From Eubacterium sp. (GTDB lineage: Bacteria > Bacillota > Clostridia > Lachnospirales > Lachnospiraceae): 64,000 bases of DNA. A model generated the notes under the pieces. The model did no database searches. It had not been told where the DNA came from and saw only the letters and a program-made list of their open reading frames with translations. The DNA lies in NCBI GenBank assembly GCA_017430325.1, contig JAFRNE010000038.1, positions 38,848 to 102,847 of the forward strand. The letters run 5' to 3'. Shown piece by piece: positions 35,886 through 43,546 of this stretch (the first letter of the stretch is position 1; each line of letters starts with the position of its first letter). The position numbers were made by a program, and so were the translations under genes.

Positions 35886-36742
35886 TATCCTGTCACCTTC
35901 TTTCTTTTAACTTTTCCAAAAAATCCCAAATGCAGCGGAAGTATCTTATATAAAAAATATTCCGAATACTTCTGATATCCATCTCTTCTATAAAACTTAG
36001 TTACCGCATCTACAATCGAATCAATACAGTTATCATTTAACTCTTTTCCCAACTCTTTAGATGAAACTCTCGGACATCCAAGATATCCATACTTTCCCAT
36101 AGCCTTCAGTTGTTTCGTCTTTGAAATCATATCCTTATCTGATATTTTCGAATCTGGAAAATCCTTATATTCCTCTCTGACATAACCTTCATCCATCGCA
36201 AGCAGACTTGATGTCTCTATCCATCCGGCGTGGAAATCATTCGGATATTCCTTCTCAAAGGTTTCAAGTTTCTCAGAAGGCTTAGTTCCGACTCCCATAA
36301 ATATCTGCCCCATTGGAGCAAGAACTGATATACCGTACTTTCTATTTATTCTTCTTACAGCCTTCTCCACCGCAATCTGATGCTGTGGATCTGCATGAGA
36401 TGCAATCATTATAACATGCTTAAATCCCATACAACATAGACTATCTAATATTCCATAAGCCACTTCATATGTTGTCCGCATACTGAAGTGAAATGAACCA
36501 TAGAATTCATTTACTGAAGCAGCCGCTATCGGAAATGTGGGTAGATAATAACAATCCACATCATTTGCTCTCTCAAGCTTTTCAGCTGCATTTCTGCTCC
36601 AACACTCTCCTTCAATCAGGTCAGTAGCTAAAGGCAGATGCCAGCCATGCTCTTCAATAGGTGCCATAACAGCAAAAACTATGCTCCTGTCTTTATCAAC
36701 TTCCTTGATTTCCTTCCAGGTCATAAGACTTAAATTCTTCAT
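35885..36742 (-). CDS. Creatininase-family amidohydrolase
   Basis: Protein of 285 residues. The metal-binding block PIEEHGWHLPLATD (Glu31, His32, Asp41) is that of creatininase/MftE-type hydrolases. The usual later GHGGN is replaced by SHADPQHQ, so metal coordination may be altered. The ATG at 36742 follows AGGAGG by 7 nt; the frame is open 16 codons farther upstream but without a ribosome site. First gene of a two-gene unit with the MerR regulator. Substrate unknown. Confidence 0.8.
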   Translation of the reverse strand: MKNLSLMTWKEIKEVDKDRSIVFAVMAPIEEHGWHLPLATDLIEGECWSRNAAEKLERANDVDCYYLPTFPIAAASVNEFYGSFHFSMRTTYEVAYGILDSLCCMGFKHVIMIASHADPQHQIAVEKAVRRINRKYGISVLAPMGQIFMGVGTKPSEKLETFEKEYPNDFHAGWIETSSLLAMDEGYVREEYKDFPDSKISDKDMISKTKQLKAMGKYGYLGCPRVSSKELGKELNDNCIDSIVDAVTKFYRRDGYQKYSEYFLYKILPLHLGFFGKVKRKKVTG

Positions 36743-36856
36743 TTTTATTCCTCCTAAAGTTTTATCGGAGAAATAATAAACCCGGCCCAAACGGCCGAGT
36801 CAAGCATATTTAAAAATCTAGCATGATGAAAGTCCAAAATCAAAGATTAAATATAC

Positions 36857-37024
36857 TTATTTCTGAATATGATATCCACCATCTGCAAATACACAAGTTC
36901 CGTTAATGTAGTCAGCCATATCGGATAGCAGGAACATTACAACCTTTGAAATATCCTCCGGCATTCCAAGTCTCCCTTCAGGAATGAGCGCTTCAGACTG
37001 CATTCTCCCAATCAGCAGTTTCTA
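36857..37024 (-). pseudogene. C-terminal remnant of a short-chain dehydrogenase
   Basis: About 55 codons ending EGRLGMPEDISKVVMFLLSD, MADYINGTCVFADGGYHIQK and a stop. These are the last helix and closing strand of a classical SDR. The N-terminal Rossmann fold and the catalytic Tyr-Lys are missing; the fragment abuts the DUF1016 remnant. Confidence 0.8.
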
Positions 37025-37035
37025 TTTCATAAATT

Positions 37036-37233
37036 TCAGCCGAGCTTTTCCCGATGCCTGAAGCAGAATCCCCTTCCTAACTCCAACATAAACTCCTGCA
37101 AGCGATCTTTAAGAGCTTGTTCCAAGTACGATTCAGTGACAGATTCCTTCGCATCAAGGCCAAGAAACTCCAGCGCTATAGGTTCCCTAACATCAAGAAT
37201 TGCATTATAATCATTATTTATAAGCTGATCCAA
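37036..37233 (-). pseudogene. Remnant of a DUF1016/YhcG-type nuclease gene
   Basis: The 65 codons contain REPIALEFLGL, SYLEQALKDRLQEFMLELGR and GRGFCFRHR, which match the middle of YhcG/DUF1016 proteins (DPYVLEFLGL, LEQALI..LQ.FLLELG.GF.F..R). Both the N-terminal part and the PD-(D/E)XK C-terminus are absent. YhcG-like genes often travel with restriction-modification loci. Confidence 0.75.
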
Positions 37234-37296
37234 TAATTGCTCCGGTTTTTACTGATTCCTGCTCTGAAATAAAGATTTGATGCAACCTTATACAGT

Positions 37297-37431
37297 TTAT
37301 ATACAATCAGCATCTATATATTCATGTAATCCTGTAGTCAAATACCCATTGATCAGATGAGCCGGACGATATCCCGTATAAACACAATCTTTATTTGTTA
37401 TTGTAATTAACGCCTTAATGTCAGCTCTCAA
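37297..37431 (-). pseudogene. Short coding remnant or small ORF
   Basis: Forty-four codons from TTG at 37431: TNKDCVYTGYRPAHLINGYL then TTGLHEYIDADCI. GAGGTG stands only 4 nt before the TTG. It reads as part of a larger protein; family not recognised. Confidence 0.4.
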
Positions 37432-37470
37432 TCCACACCTCTAAAATAATTATGTTAAAAGATATTTTTT

Positions 37471-37979
37471 TCAATTGTTTATCCGCCGTAAAATATAAAC
37501 ACCGCCATCATCGGCCAATGCAAAACAATTTCCGTCAGAACTGAACCCGCAAACATAAGACGGATAATTATCGTAAATTATGTTTTCTGCGCCAAATCTG
37601 TCCACAAACACGATTTGTTGTAATTGTAATTCTTTACCCGAAACAATATGTTTATCATGATAAGATATTTCAACCCTTTCACCTTGTAACGTTTTATGTG
37701 ACATCTGCCCTCCATATGCACCGGCTATCGGAGTATACTCATCAGGCAGCATATCTGTTATTGCAACAAGTTCCTTCTCATCGAATTTAGCATCTATGTC
37801 GGTTATACTTCCATCCTCACAATCAAAAATAGTTTTTCTTTGCGAAGAGATTATTATCAACTTATTAGAATTATTATTTGAAAAACCCATGTACTCAAAT
37901 CCGCCAACAGAAAAACTGCCAATCAGATTCCATTCTTTAAGTTTTTCATAGCCTCGTTCATTTGAATATTATTCATCAT
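37471..37979 (-). pseudogene. Unknown small protein with N-terminal frameshift
   Basis: From 37890 the frame encodes 139 residues (MGFSNNNSNKLIIISSQRK, YPSYVCGFSSDGNCFALADD). Upstream the same protein seems to start at ATG 37979 or 37976 (MNNIQMNEAMKNLK), but a run that needs four A residues has three (37936-37938), moving EWNLIGSFSVGGFEY out of frame. The ATG at 37890 could still give a shortened protein. Function unknown; beta-rich with no motif. Confidence 0.6.
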
Positions 37980-38045
37980 GCTCTTTGCTCACCATGTTTT
38001 TTTCTAATCATAAACCAGATTCGTCTTTGTTCATATAACTGGATT

Positions 38046-38594
38046 TTAATATTCTGTATTTATCCAAAACCTTTTCATATTCTCACCATCAACTTCGATG
38101 GTTTTCTCATATACTCCGCCATTAGCAATGATTGTTTTCTCGCTGGCAGCATTTCCCTCGCTGCAAGTCACAAGCATCTTATGTATTCCAAGCTCTTTTG
38201 CCTTTAACTTATCCAAGTGCAGCATTTCTTTAGCATAACCTTGTCTACGTTCGGATGGACGAACCGAATAGCCACAGTGCCCACCCCAAGTACCAAGAAT
38301 AGGATGATCAATATGGTGGCGAAGATCTATCACGCCTATAATTCTGTTATCATTTTTTCTTATTGCCAGATAAGTATGCGAAGGAACTGCAGCTCCTGCT
38401 TCTTTGCAGTTTTTTTCATCCTTTCTTAGGCTGCATATCCTGATCCATTCTTCAGCAGAATTACTGGTATCCAGTGACATACATCCCGCAAACCGATCTT
38501 CATTATCATTATCTTTATCTATTATCTCCTGCCTAAATGCCCATAAATCCTCGGCATATTCCTGGTTTGGTTCAATAAGTATAATTTCATCCAT
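38046..38594 (-). CDS. GNAT-family N-acetyltransferase
   Basis: Protein of 182 residues: HCGYSVRPSERRQGYAKEML is the acetyl-CoA-binding loop, and GNAASEKTIIANGGVYEKT the usual C-terminal half of this GNAT subgroup. The ATG at 38594 has GGAG 7 nt upstream; an in-frame ATG 12 codons earlier lacks one. Substrate unknown. Confidence 0.88.
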   Translation of the reverse strand: MDEIILIEPNQEYAEDLWAFRQEIIDKDNDNEDRFAGCMSLDTSNSAEEWIRICSLRKDEKNCKEAGAAVPSHTYLAIRKNDNRIIGVIDLRHHIDHPILGTWGGHCGYSVRPSERRQGYAKEMLHLDKLKAKELGIHKMLVTCSEGNAASEKTIIANGGVYEKTIEVDGENMKRFWINTEY

Positions 38595-38642
38595 GATCAA
38601 TCTCCACAAATTACGCTTTGTCATACTCATTTTACACTCCCG

Positions 38643-39239
38643 TTACCAGCCACGCCTTTGAAACACTGCTCTACGTATCTCAGCAATTTCTGTCCCAGCA
38701 TTTAGCATATGAACCTTACAAAGCGGGCATGCCAAGCTGCCGTTTTCATCTTTAACTTTAACAGTCAAATACACCAGAGTTGGAATCATACGGTAATGAC
38801 CTGCTGTTGTTACTATATCAGCAATGCTGTCAAGTCTAAAAACAGGCCCGTTTTTGATAAACAGATAATATCTGCCAAGTCTAAACTGGTCCTCTTCAAA
38901 TGGCTGCGCAGAAGCAAAGTCCATTAAAAGTCCCTGTCCGCCGTCTGCAGCAATGTAGGAATTAAGCCTTTTTATAGAACCTGATCTCAGTCTGTAAGCA
39001 AGCCAGCAAAGAAATGCAAACACGGCACCTACTGAGGCACCTATGGCCACAGCTCCCCAAAGATTCATTCCCGTAGCTGCCAAAAAAAGAGTTATTACGA
39101 CTCCCTCAAGTATAGTAACCACAATAGGGATTGGTCCCAGCTTTGGCTTACGCACTACTATGCAGTATTTATATAGGGCATAACTTATCTGATTAAGTTG
39201 CTGCTCATTCATTATCCCATTAGTATAGAAATATTTCAT
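38643..39239 (-). CDS. Two-helix membrane protein of unknown function
   Basis: Protein of 198 residues with two adjacent membrane segments (IPIVVTILEGVVITLFLAA and AVAIGASVGAVFAFLCWLAY), cytoplasmic flanks, and a C-terminal domain with a Cys pair (LACPLCKVHML) that may bind metal. The start may instead be the ATG at codon 10 (MNEQQLNQ). No function can be assigned. Confidence 0.65.
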   Translation of the reverse strand: MKYFYTNGIMNEQQLNQISYALYKYCIVVRKPKLGPIPIVVTILEGVVITLFLAATGMNLWGAVAIGASVGAVFAFLCWLAYRLRSGSIKRLNSYIAADGGQGLLMDFASAQPFEEDQFRLGRYYLFIKNGPVFRLDSIADIVTTAGHYRMIPTLVYLTVKVKDENGSLACPLCKVHMLNAGTEIAEIRRAVFQRRGW

Positions 39240-39263
39240 TTATTGCTCACAATCACGCTTAGA

Positions 39264-39686
39264 TCATTTAAAAATGACCATATAATATACAAAATCAAAG
39301 AACACTAAAAGAGGTATTATCAAAGTAACTAACATAAGATCTTTTAGCTCACCCTTTGTCCAGCTTACATTTGGCTTATTGGGATTTATTTTTATTTCAG
39401 TATCCTGACCTTTAGAATAATTGCAATGCTTTGAATAAGTATGATCCGACTCATAAGTCTGACCGTTATAGTCATATTTAAAGGTAACTCTGTAACTATA
39501 TTTATATTTTGTTTTACCCGTTTTGGAATCTGTATATTTGTGCTGTTCCTCTTTTACCGACTTTACTTTAGCGTCAACTTTTTATGTACATCCGGTCATT
39601 CTTTTAAGATCGCTAAGTATTACATACAATACTAACACATGGAAAATCAGTAAAACCAATCCTATTAAAACATCAAAAAAACCCAT
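39264..39686 (-). pseudogene. DUF3592-like membrane protein gene with in-frame stop
   Basis: An ORF of 140 codons in one frame from ATG 39686 (AAGGAG 8 nt upstream) to TGA at 39264 is broken by a single TAA at codon 35 (39582-39584). Before it: MGFFDVLIGLVLLIFHVLVL, a membrane helix. After it: KVKSVKEEQHKYTDSKTGK, VTFKYDYNGQTYES, KGQDTEIKINPNKPN and a second helix. The layout is that of DUF3592 proteins. Stop is probably a point mutation. Confidence 0.75.
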
Positions 39687-39783
39687 AGATTTAACTCCTT
39701 AAAAATATTATTAGTTGCCTGCAATTGCAGAAATGATACTCAAAACACTCTTCATTTTACCTTTGTTTTCACCATCAATAATT

Positions 39784-41058
39784 TTATAATATCTTCTTTC
39801 TCGCCAAAAGAATCCGTTCAGCAATATCGCCAGCATTGCTAAAGCCCATATCCTTTAGTTCCCGTCCGGCTTCTCTTATCGCACTCTCAAAGCAATCCAT
39901 CACCTTTTGGTAGTTGCTCATAGCAAGTCTTTCAGCTATACCAACCCCTGCTGCCAATGATTTAAAATTCTCTACCCCAATACTGTCCAGATTCCTGACA
40001 CCACCAATATTGAAAGACATATCTCTGGTTGTACTTTCATAGATCACGGTACTTATCATGTCATAGGCAGGCGCAAGATGTATTCCTTCCATATTTGAAT
40101 CGTAAAGAAGCGAATAGTTTTTGATATGAGCGTCCGTATTTCCAAGTGCATAGTTAAATACAATCCTGTTCCACAGACTAAGCTGATCTGCCAAAGGATT
40201 CTTAGAGTATTTACGGATCACGTCAAACATTTTCTCAGCATAGCTGCTTCCATCTCTTTCATACTTCTCGAATGACGTTATGCCCATAGCCTGCGCAAAG
40301 TCTTCCTGATGTATCCTAAAAGGACGCTTTAGATGACCGATCATCTCGGATGTATCATCAATAATCCTATCATATCTTTTTGTTGCAAAAAGAACCTCCG
40401 AATCAATCCCCTTTCCAACATTGACAACAAAGCTTTCCGGAGTAATTATTCCACATTTATGCGCCGCCAGCATTGACAATTGTTCGTTGGATACTATCCC
40501 ATCAAGCCTTATGTGACTTTGTTTAACTATATGTGTACTCGGTGCAAGACCACGTGGAAGATACCATTGACCTTCTTCATCATCAAAATATAATCCTACT
40601 TTTCCTGATGCTCCTGTCAGCGATAGATGAGATTTTATTACCATTTCCGTAGATTTTGCAGTTCCCTCCGCCGCAAGTTCTTCCACTTGTTCAGGAGTTA
40701 TCGCCTCATATCCGTCTTCCTGTTCATCATCCGCGTAACCTATTCTTATTGCTCCAAGACATTCTCTTCCCAGATTACAAAGAATTGACAAATAATCATT
40801 TTCATCAAAGTGCATATTGGCAGCGATAGATCTTCTCATAAATCCTTCCGGAAGTAATCCTTCAAAAAAGGTCTTGGTCTGATCAGGAGAAAATCTCTCA
40901 TCCTGTATTGGCAGCGCAACTGATATTGGTTTAGCAATACCTCCGGAAATATATTCTTTTGCATACGAAAAACAGGCATCTTCAGAAAAATTGCCTTCTA
41001 TTTTACCAACATTTACCTGCCTGCCATGTACTTCAATATATACATTGTATTTTTCCAT
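39784..41058 (-). CDS. hipA: HipA-family toxin kinase
   Basis: Protein of 424 residues. The HipA N-terminal barrel (YNVYIEVHGRQVNVGKIEG) is followed by the kinase domain: SLTGASGKVGLYF, the catalytic block NYALGNTDAHIKNYSLLYD and the metal-binding APAYDMIST. HipA toxins phosphorylate aminoacyl-tRNA synthetases such as GltX and cause growth arrest. The ATG at 41058 has GAGGTGAT 4 nt upstream; the frame begins three codons earlier with GTG. It follows hipB with a 5-bp gap between stop and start. Expressed from the hipB promoter. Confidence 0.92.
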   Translation of the reverse strand: MEKYNVYIEVHGRQVNVGKIEGNFSEDACFSYAKEYISGGIAKPISVALPIQDERFSPDQTKTFFEGLLPEGFMRRSIAANMHFDENDYLSILCNLGRECLGAIRIGYADDEQEDGYEAITPEQVEELAAEGTAKSTEMVIKSHLSLTGASGKVGLYFDDEEGQWYLPRGLAPSTHIVKQSHIRLDGIVSNEQLSMLAAHKCGIITPESFVVNVGKGIDSEVLFATKRYDRIIDDTSEMIGHLKRPFRIHQEDFAQAMGITSFEKYERDGSSYAEKMFDVIRKYSKNPLADQLSLWNRIVFNYALGNTDAHIKNYSLLYDSNMEGIHLAPAYDMISTVIYESTTRDMSFNIGGVRNLDSIGVENFKSLAAGVGIAERLAMSNYQKVMDCFESAIREAGRELKDMGFSNAGDIAERILLARKKIL

Positions 41059-41063
41059 CAGTA

Positions 41064-41273
41064 TCACCTCGAATCAGCCGAAATATCAAGTCCAAGCATA
41101 TTTGCAATATAAATCGCTTTACCAAGTTCAGCTGTGCTCTTCCCATTTTCCAAATCGGAGATAAAACTGATGCTGAAACCGGTAAATTCAGAAATATACC
41201 GCTGTGTATATCCAAGTTCTTTTCTTCGGTTTTTCAGTGCAATACCAAAATCCATAGAATTATTTATTTTCAT
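41064..41273 (-). CDS. hipB: HipB-family antitoxin, XRE helix-turn-helix
   Basis: Protein of 69 residues with an XRE-type helix-turn-helix: LGYTQRYISEFTGFSISFIS followed by DLENGKSTAELGKAIYIANM. It neutralises HipA and represses the operon. Length is typical of short HipB proteins. Two palindromic operators stand just upstream, in and after the promoter. Confidence 0.92.
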   Translation of the reverse strand: MKINNSMDFGIALKNRRKELGYTQRYISEFTGFSISFISDLENGKSTAELGKAIYIANMLGLDISADSR

Positions 41274-41332
41274 ATCCGCCCTCTCTCTTTATACAAGTTG
41301 TCAGATAAGCTCTACTATACAGAGATAAAATA

Positions 41333-41390
41333 AGCCGAACGGCTTTATTATCTAATCCAGATTATATAATAAGCCGTTCGGCTAAGTCAA
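41333..41390 (-). promoter_or_regulatory. hipBA promoter with two operators
   Basis: Minus-strand TTGACT (41385-41390) and a perfect TATAAT (41361-41366) with an 18-bp spacer. The palindrome AGCCGWWCGGCT lies inside the spacer (41372-41383, TT centre in plus orientation) and again downstream of the -10 (41333-41344, AA centre), centres 39 bp apart. Both copies extend with the same TTATTAT flank in inverted orientation. Confidence 0.85.
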
Positions 41391-41418
41391 GTTGCTATTA
41401 TATATTTAACTAAGGTTT

Positions 41419-41964
41419 TTATATATCATTACTCCTCAACATCTTCTTCGCTTTCTTGCACCACTTAAGGTAAGCCTCGTAGCTCTCAACTCCGAAAGAA
41501 GCTGTCAGGTAGAAATACATATGATCCTCTTTATCTATCGCCTTCTCGAGATTGTCACAGTACATCTTAAGCAGCTTTAAGTCTTTCTCCACCTGCTCCT
41601 CAAACACCTCTATATTACGAACCGTTACATCTCTTCCGCACACGCCGCCGAAGAACAGCTTGAGCAGAGTTTCATATCTAAGCTCGTTATTTGCCTGCTC
41701 CTCATTCAACCATTCTGTAAGCGTATTTCTGCCGCTCTCTGTGATGCAGTAGGCAATCTTCTCGCGTCCACCTACTGAAGTATCATGCCTCTCGATCAGG
41801 CCGCTGCCCTCCATATCCTTGAGCGCCGGATAAATATTTCCGAAGCTTCCCTTCCAGAAGAAGCTGATCGCGCCGTCTATACGTTTCTTTATATCATAAC
41901 CGGTAAGTTCCTCGTGGCTGAGAAGCCCGAGGATCACCATATCTATCTTTCTTTCCCTTGCCAT
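41419..41964 (-). CDS. PadR-family transcriptional regulator
   Basis: Protein of 181 residues. The winged helix of PadR is clear: DMVILGLLSHEELTGYDIKK, SFGNIYPALKDMEGSGLIER and KIAYCITESGR; a C-terminal helical dimerisation domain follows (VFEEQVEKDLKLLKMYCDNL). The ATG at 41964 has GGGAGG 5 nt upstream; the frame extends 16 codons farther without support. It is divergent from the HD-GYP gene. PadR proteins often repress neighbouring membrane or efflux genes. Confidence 0.93.
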   Translation of the reverse strand: MARERKIDMVILGLLSHEELTGYDIKKRIDGAISFFWKGSFGNIYPALKDMEGSGLIERHDTSVGGREKIAYCITESGRNTLTEWLNEEQANNELRYETLLKLFFGGVCGRDVTVRNIEVFEEQVEKDLKLLKMYCDNLEKAIDKEDHMYFYLTASFGVESYEAYLKWCKKAKKMLRSNDI

Positions 41965-42007
41965 ATCTGCCTCCCTCTTATGCAAAACAAATATATCTTT
42001 TTGATAC

Positions 42008-42036
42008 ATCATACAAATCCTTCAAAAAACTGTCAA
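42008..42036 (-). promoter_or_regulatory. Promoter of the PadR gene
   Basis: TTGACA (42031-42036) and TATGAT (42008-42013) with a 17-bp spacer on the minus strand. Confidence 0.75.
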
Positions 42037-42096
42037 TAGTTAGTTTAATCCAAACAAATATCTAATTTTTCGTGTAAATTTTTTTTATTTACAATC

Positions 42097-42125
42097 TTTA
42101 CACATTTTCGCCTATATTGTATATT
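42097..42125 (+). promoter_or_regulatory. Promoter of the HD-GYP gene
   Basis: TTTACA (42097-42102) and TATATT (42120-42125) with a 17-bp spacer on the plus strand, 25 bp before the ATG at 42150. Confidence 0.7.
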
Positions 42126-42149
42126 TATTTTGTAAGGATGTGTAACAAA

Positions 42150-43469
42150 ATGAAGATTAATCTTAATGAAATTCTCTATGCCGTATCTTTTGCTTTTGAT
42201 GCTACGGAGGCTGAATATTATGAGCGTATCCGTAACAATGGCATAAGTACTATCGGCGAAACAAGTATACTTCGTGCAGATAATGTACGTTTTAATTATA
42301 AAGATCACACTAATGTCGTTGTTACTGTTGGTCACAGTAAGCGCATTGCTGTGCTCTCTATTTTGATTGGCAAAGAATTAGGTCTTGATGACAAGAAGCT
42401 GACGGACCTCGCTGCGTACGCTATTCTCCATGACAACGCACTTACCGAAGTCATTCAGGAAGAAAACCAGTATAAGATCTACAACAACGGAATAGGCTAC
42501 AGCGACGAGGATTATAATATCCGCTGCTCTACCATCGGCGAGAAAAATATGTCCCTGCTTCCTTTCAGGACGAACAACAGAGACGTTATCCTTCTCCACA
42601 ACGAGAACGCCGACGGTTCAGGTCCTTTTGGCCGTCATTATGAAAATACACCTATCAAGGCACAGATCATCCACCTTGCTAACTGCGTTGATACACATTG
42701 TGACCTTACAACTGTAAGCAAGGACAACTACGAAGAGATCTGCAACTATGTTAAGCGTTTTTCAGGAATCCTCTTCTCACTGGATGTTTCCGTTGCATTT
42801 ATCAAGGCTTTCAAATACAAGGTTCTCAACAATCTTCAGGTAACAAATATCGATACCTACCTCAGAGGCCTCATCCGTCGTCACGATGATGAGTATTCTT
42901 ACGCAGAGGTTGACAATCTGGCTACTCTTCTCGCACGTATAGTTGACTTCAAGTCTCACTATAACTGCAGACATTCTATCGGTGTTGCACAGAGAGCCAA
43001 GATCATGGCTGAATATTATAGGTTCCCACCTGACAAGGTTACAAAATACTATCTTGCAGGTGCACTTCACGATATTGGAAAGCTTATGGTTTCAATTGAT
43101 ATTCTCGATAAACCTGACCGCCTCAGTGATACAGAGTTTGAGAAGATGAAATCACACGCTTACTACACCTACAGCATACTGAACGGTATCAAGGGTATGA
43201 AGGACATCACACTCTGGGCTTCACATCATCACGAGAAGCTTAATGGACAGGGTTATCCTTTCCACCTCACAGCCGATGTACTCTCTCCTGAAGAGCGTCT
43301 TATGACCTGCTGTGATATCTACCAGGCTCTTGCAGAGGAACGTATCTACAAGGAAGCTTATCCTCACGACAAGATCATCGGTATCATGAGATCAGCTGTT
43401 GAGAAGGGCGAGATCGACGGATATATAGTAAACGATCTTGATATTGTTTTCAGAAACTACACTTTATAA
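42150..43469 (+). CDS. Tandem HD / HD-GYP-type protein
   Basis: Soluble protein of 439 residues with two HD modules. The first (VTVGHSKRIAVLSILIGKEL, AAYAILHDNAL) is degenerate. The second is HD-GYP-like: HSIGVAQRAKIMAEYYRF, GALHDIGK, and HHHEKLNGQGYP, which matches HHE.xxGxGYP. HD-GYP enzymes hydrolyse c-di-GMP, so a signalling phosphodiesterase is a likely role, though no receiver or membrane domain is attached. ATG 42150 with AAGGA about 11 nt upstream. A terminator follows. Confidence 0.85.
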   Translation: MKINLNEILYAVSFAFDATEAEYYERIRNNGISTIGETSILRADNVRFNYKDHTNVVVTVGHSKRIAVLSILIGKELGLDDKKLTDLAAYAILHDNALTEVIQEENQYKIYNNGIGYSDEDYNIRCSTIGEKNMSLLPFRTNNRDVILLHNENADGSGPFGRHYENTPIKAQIIHLANCVDTHCDLTTVSKDNYEEICNYVKRFSGILFSLDVSVAFIKAFKYKVLNNLQVTNIDTYLRGLIRRHDDEYSYAEVDNLATLLARIVDFKSHYNCRHSIGVAQRAKIMAEYYRFPPDKVTKYYLAGALHDIGKLMVSIDILDKPDRLSDTEFEKMKSHAYYTYSILNGIKGMKDITLWASHHHEKLNGQGYPFHLTADVLSPEERLMTCCDIYQALAEERIYKEAYPHDKIIGIMRSAVEKGEIDGYIVNDLDIVFRNYTL

Positions 43470-43487
43470 TTAATATTTGCTAAACGT

Positions 43488-43520
43488 ACCGGCATTCTTT
43501 TTATGTGGATGCCGGTTTTT
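43488..43520 (+). terminator. Terminator of the HD-GYP gene
   Basis: ACCGGCAT / ATGCCGGT stem (43488-43495, 43509-43516) with a 13-nt loop, followed by TTTTT. Confidence 0.8.
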
Positions 43521-43546
43521 AAATATAATGTTCAGGGGGTGATCAT

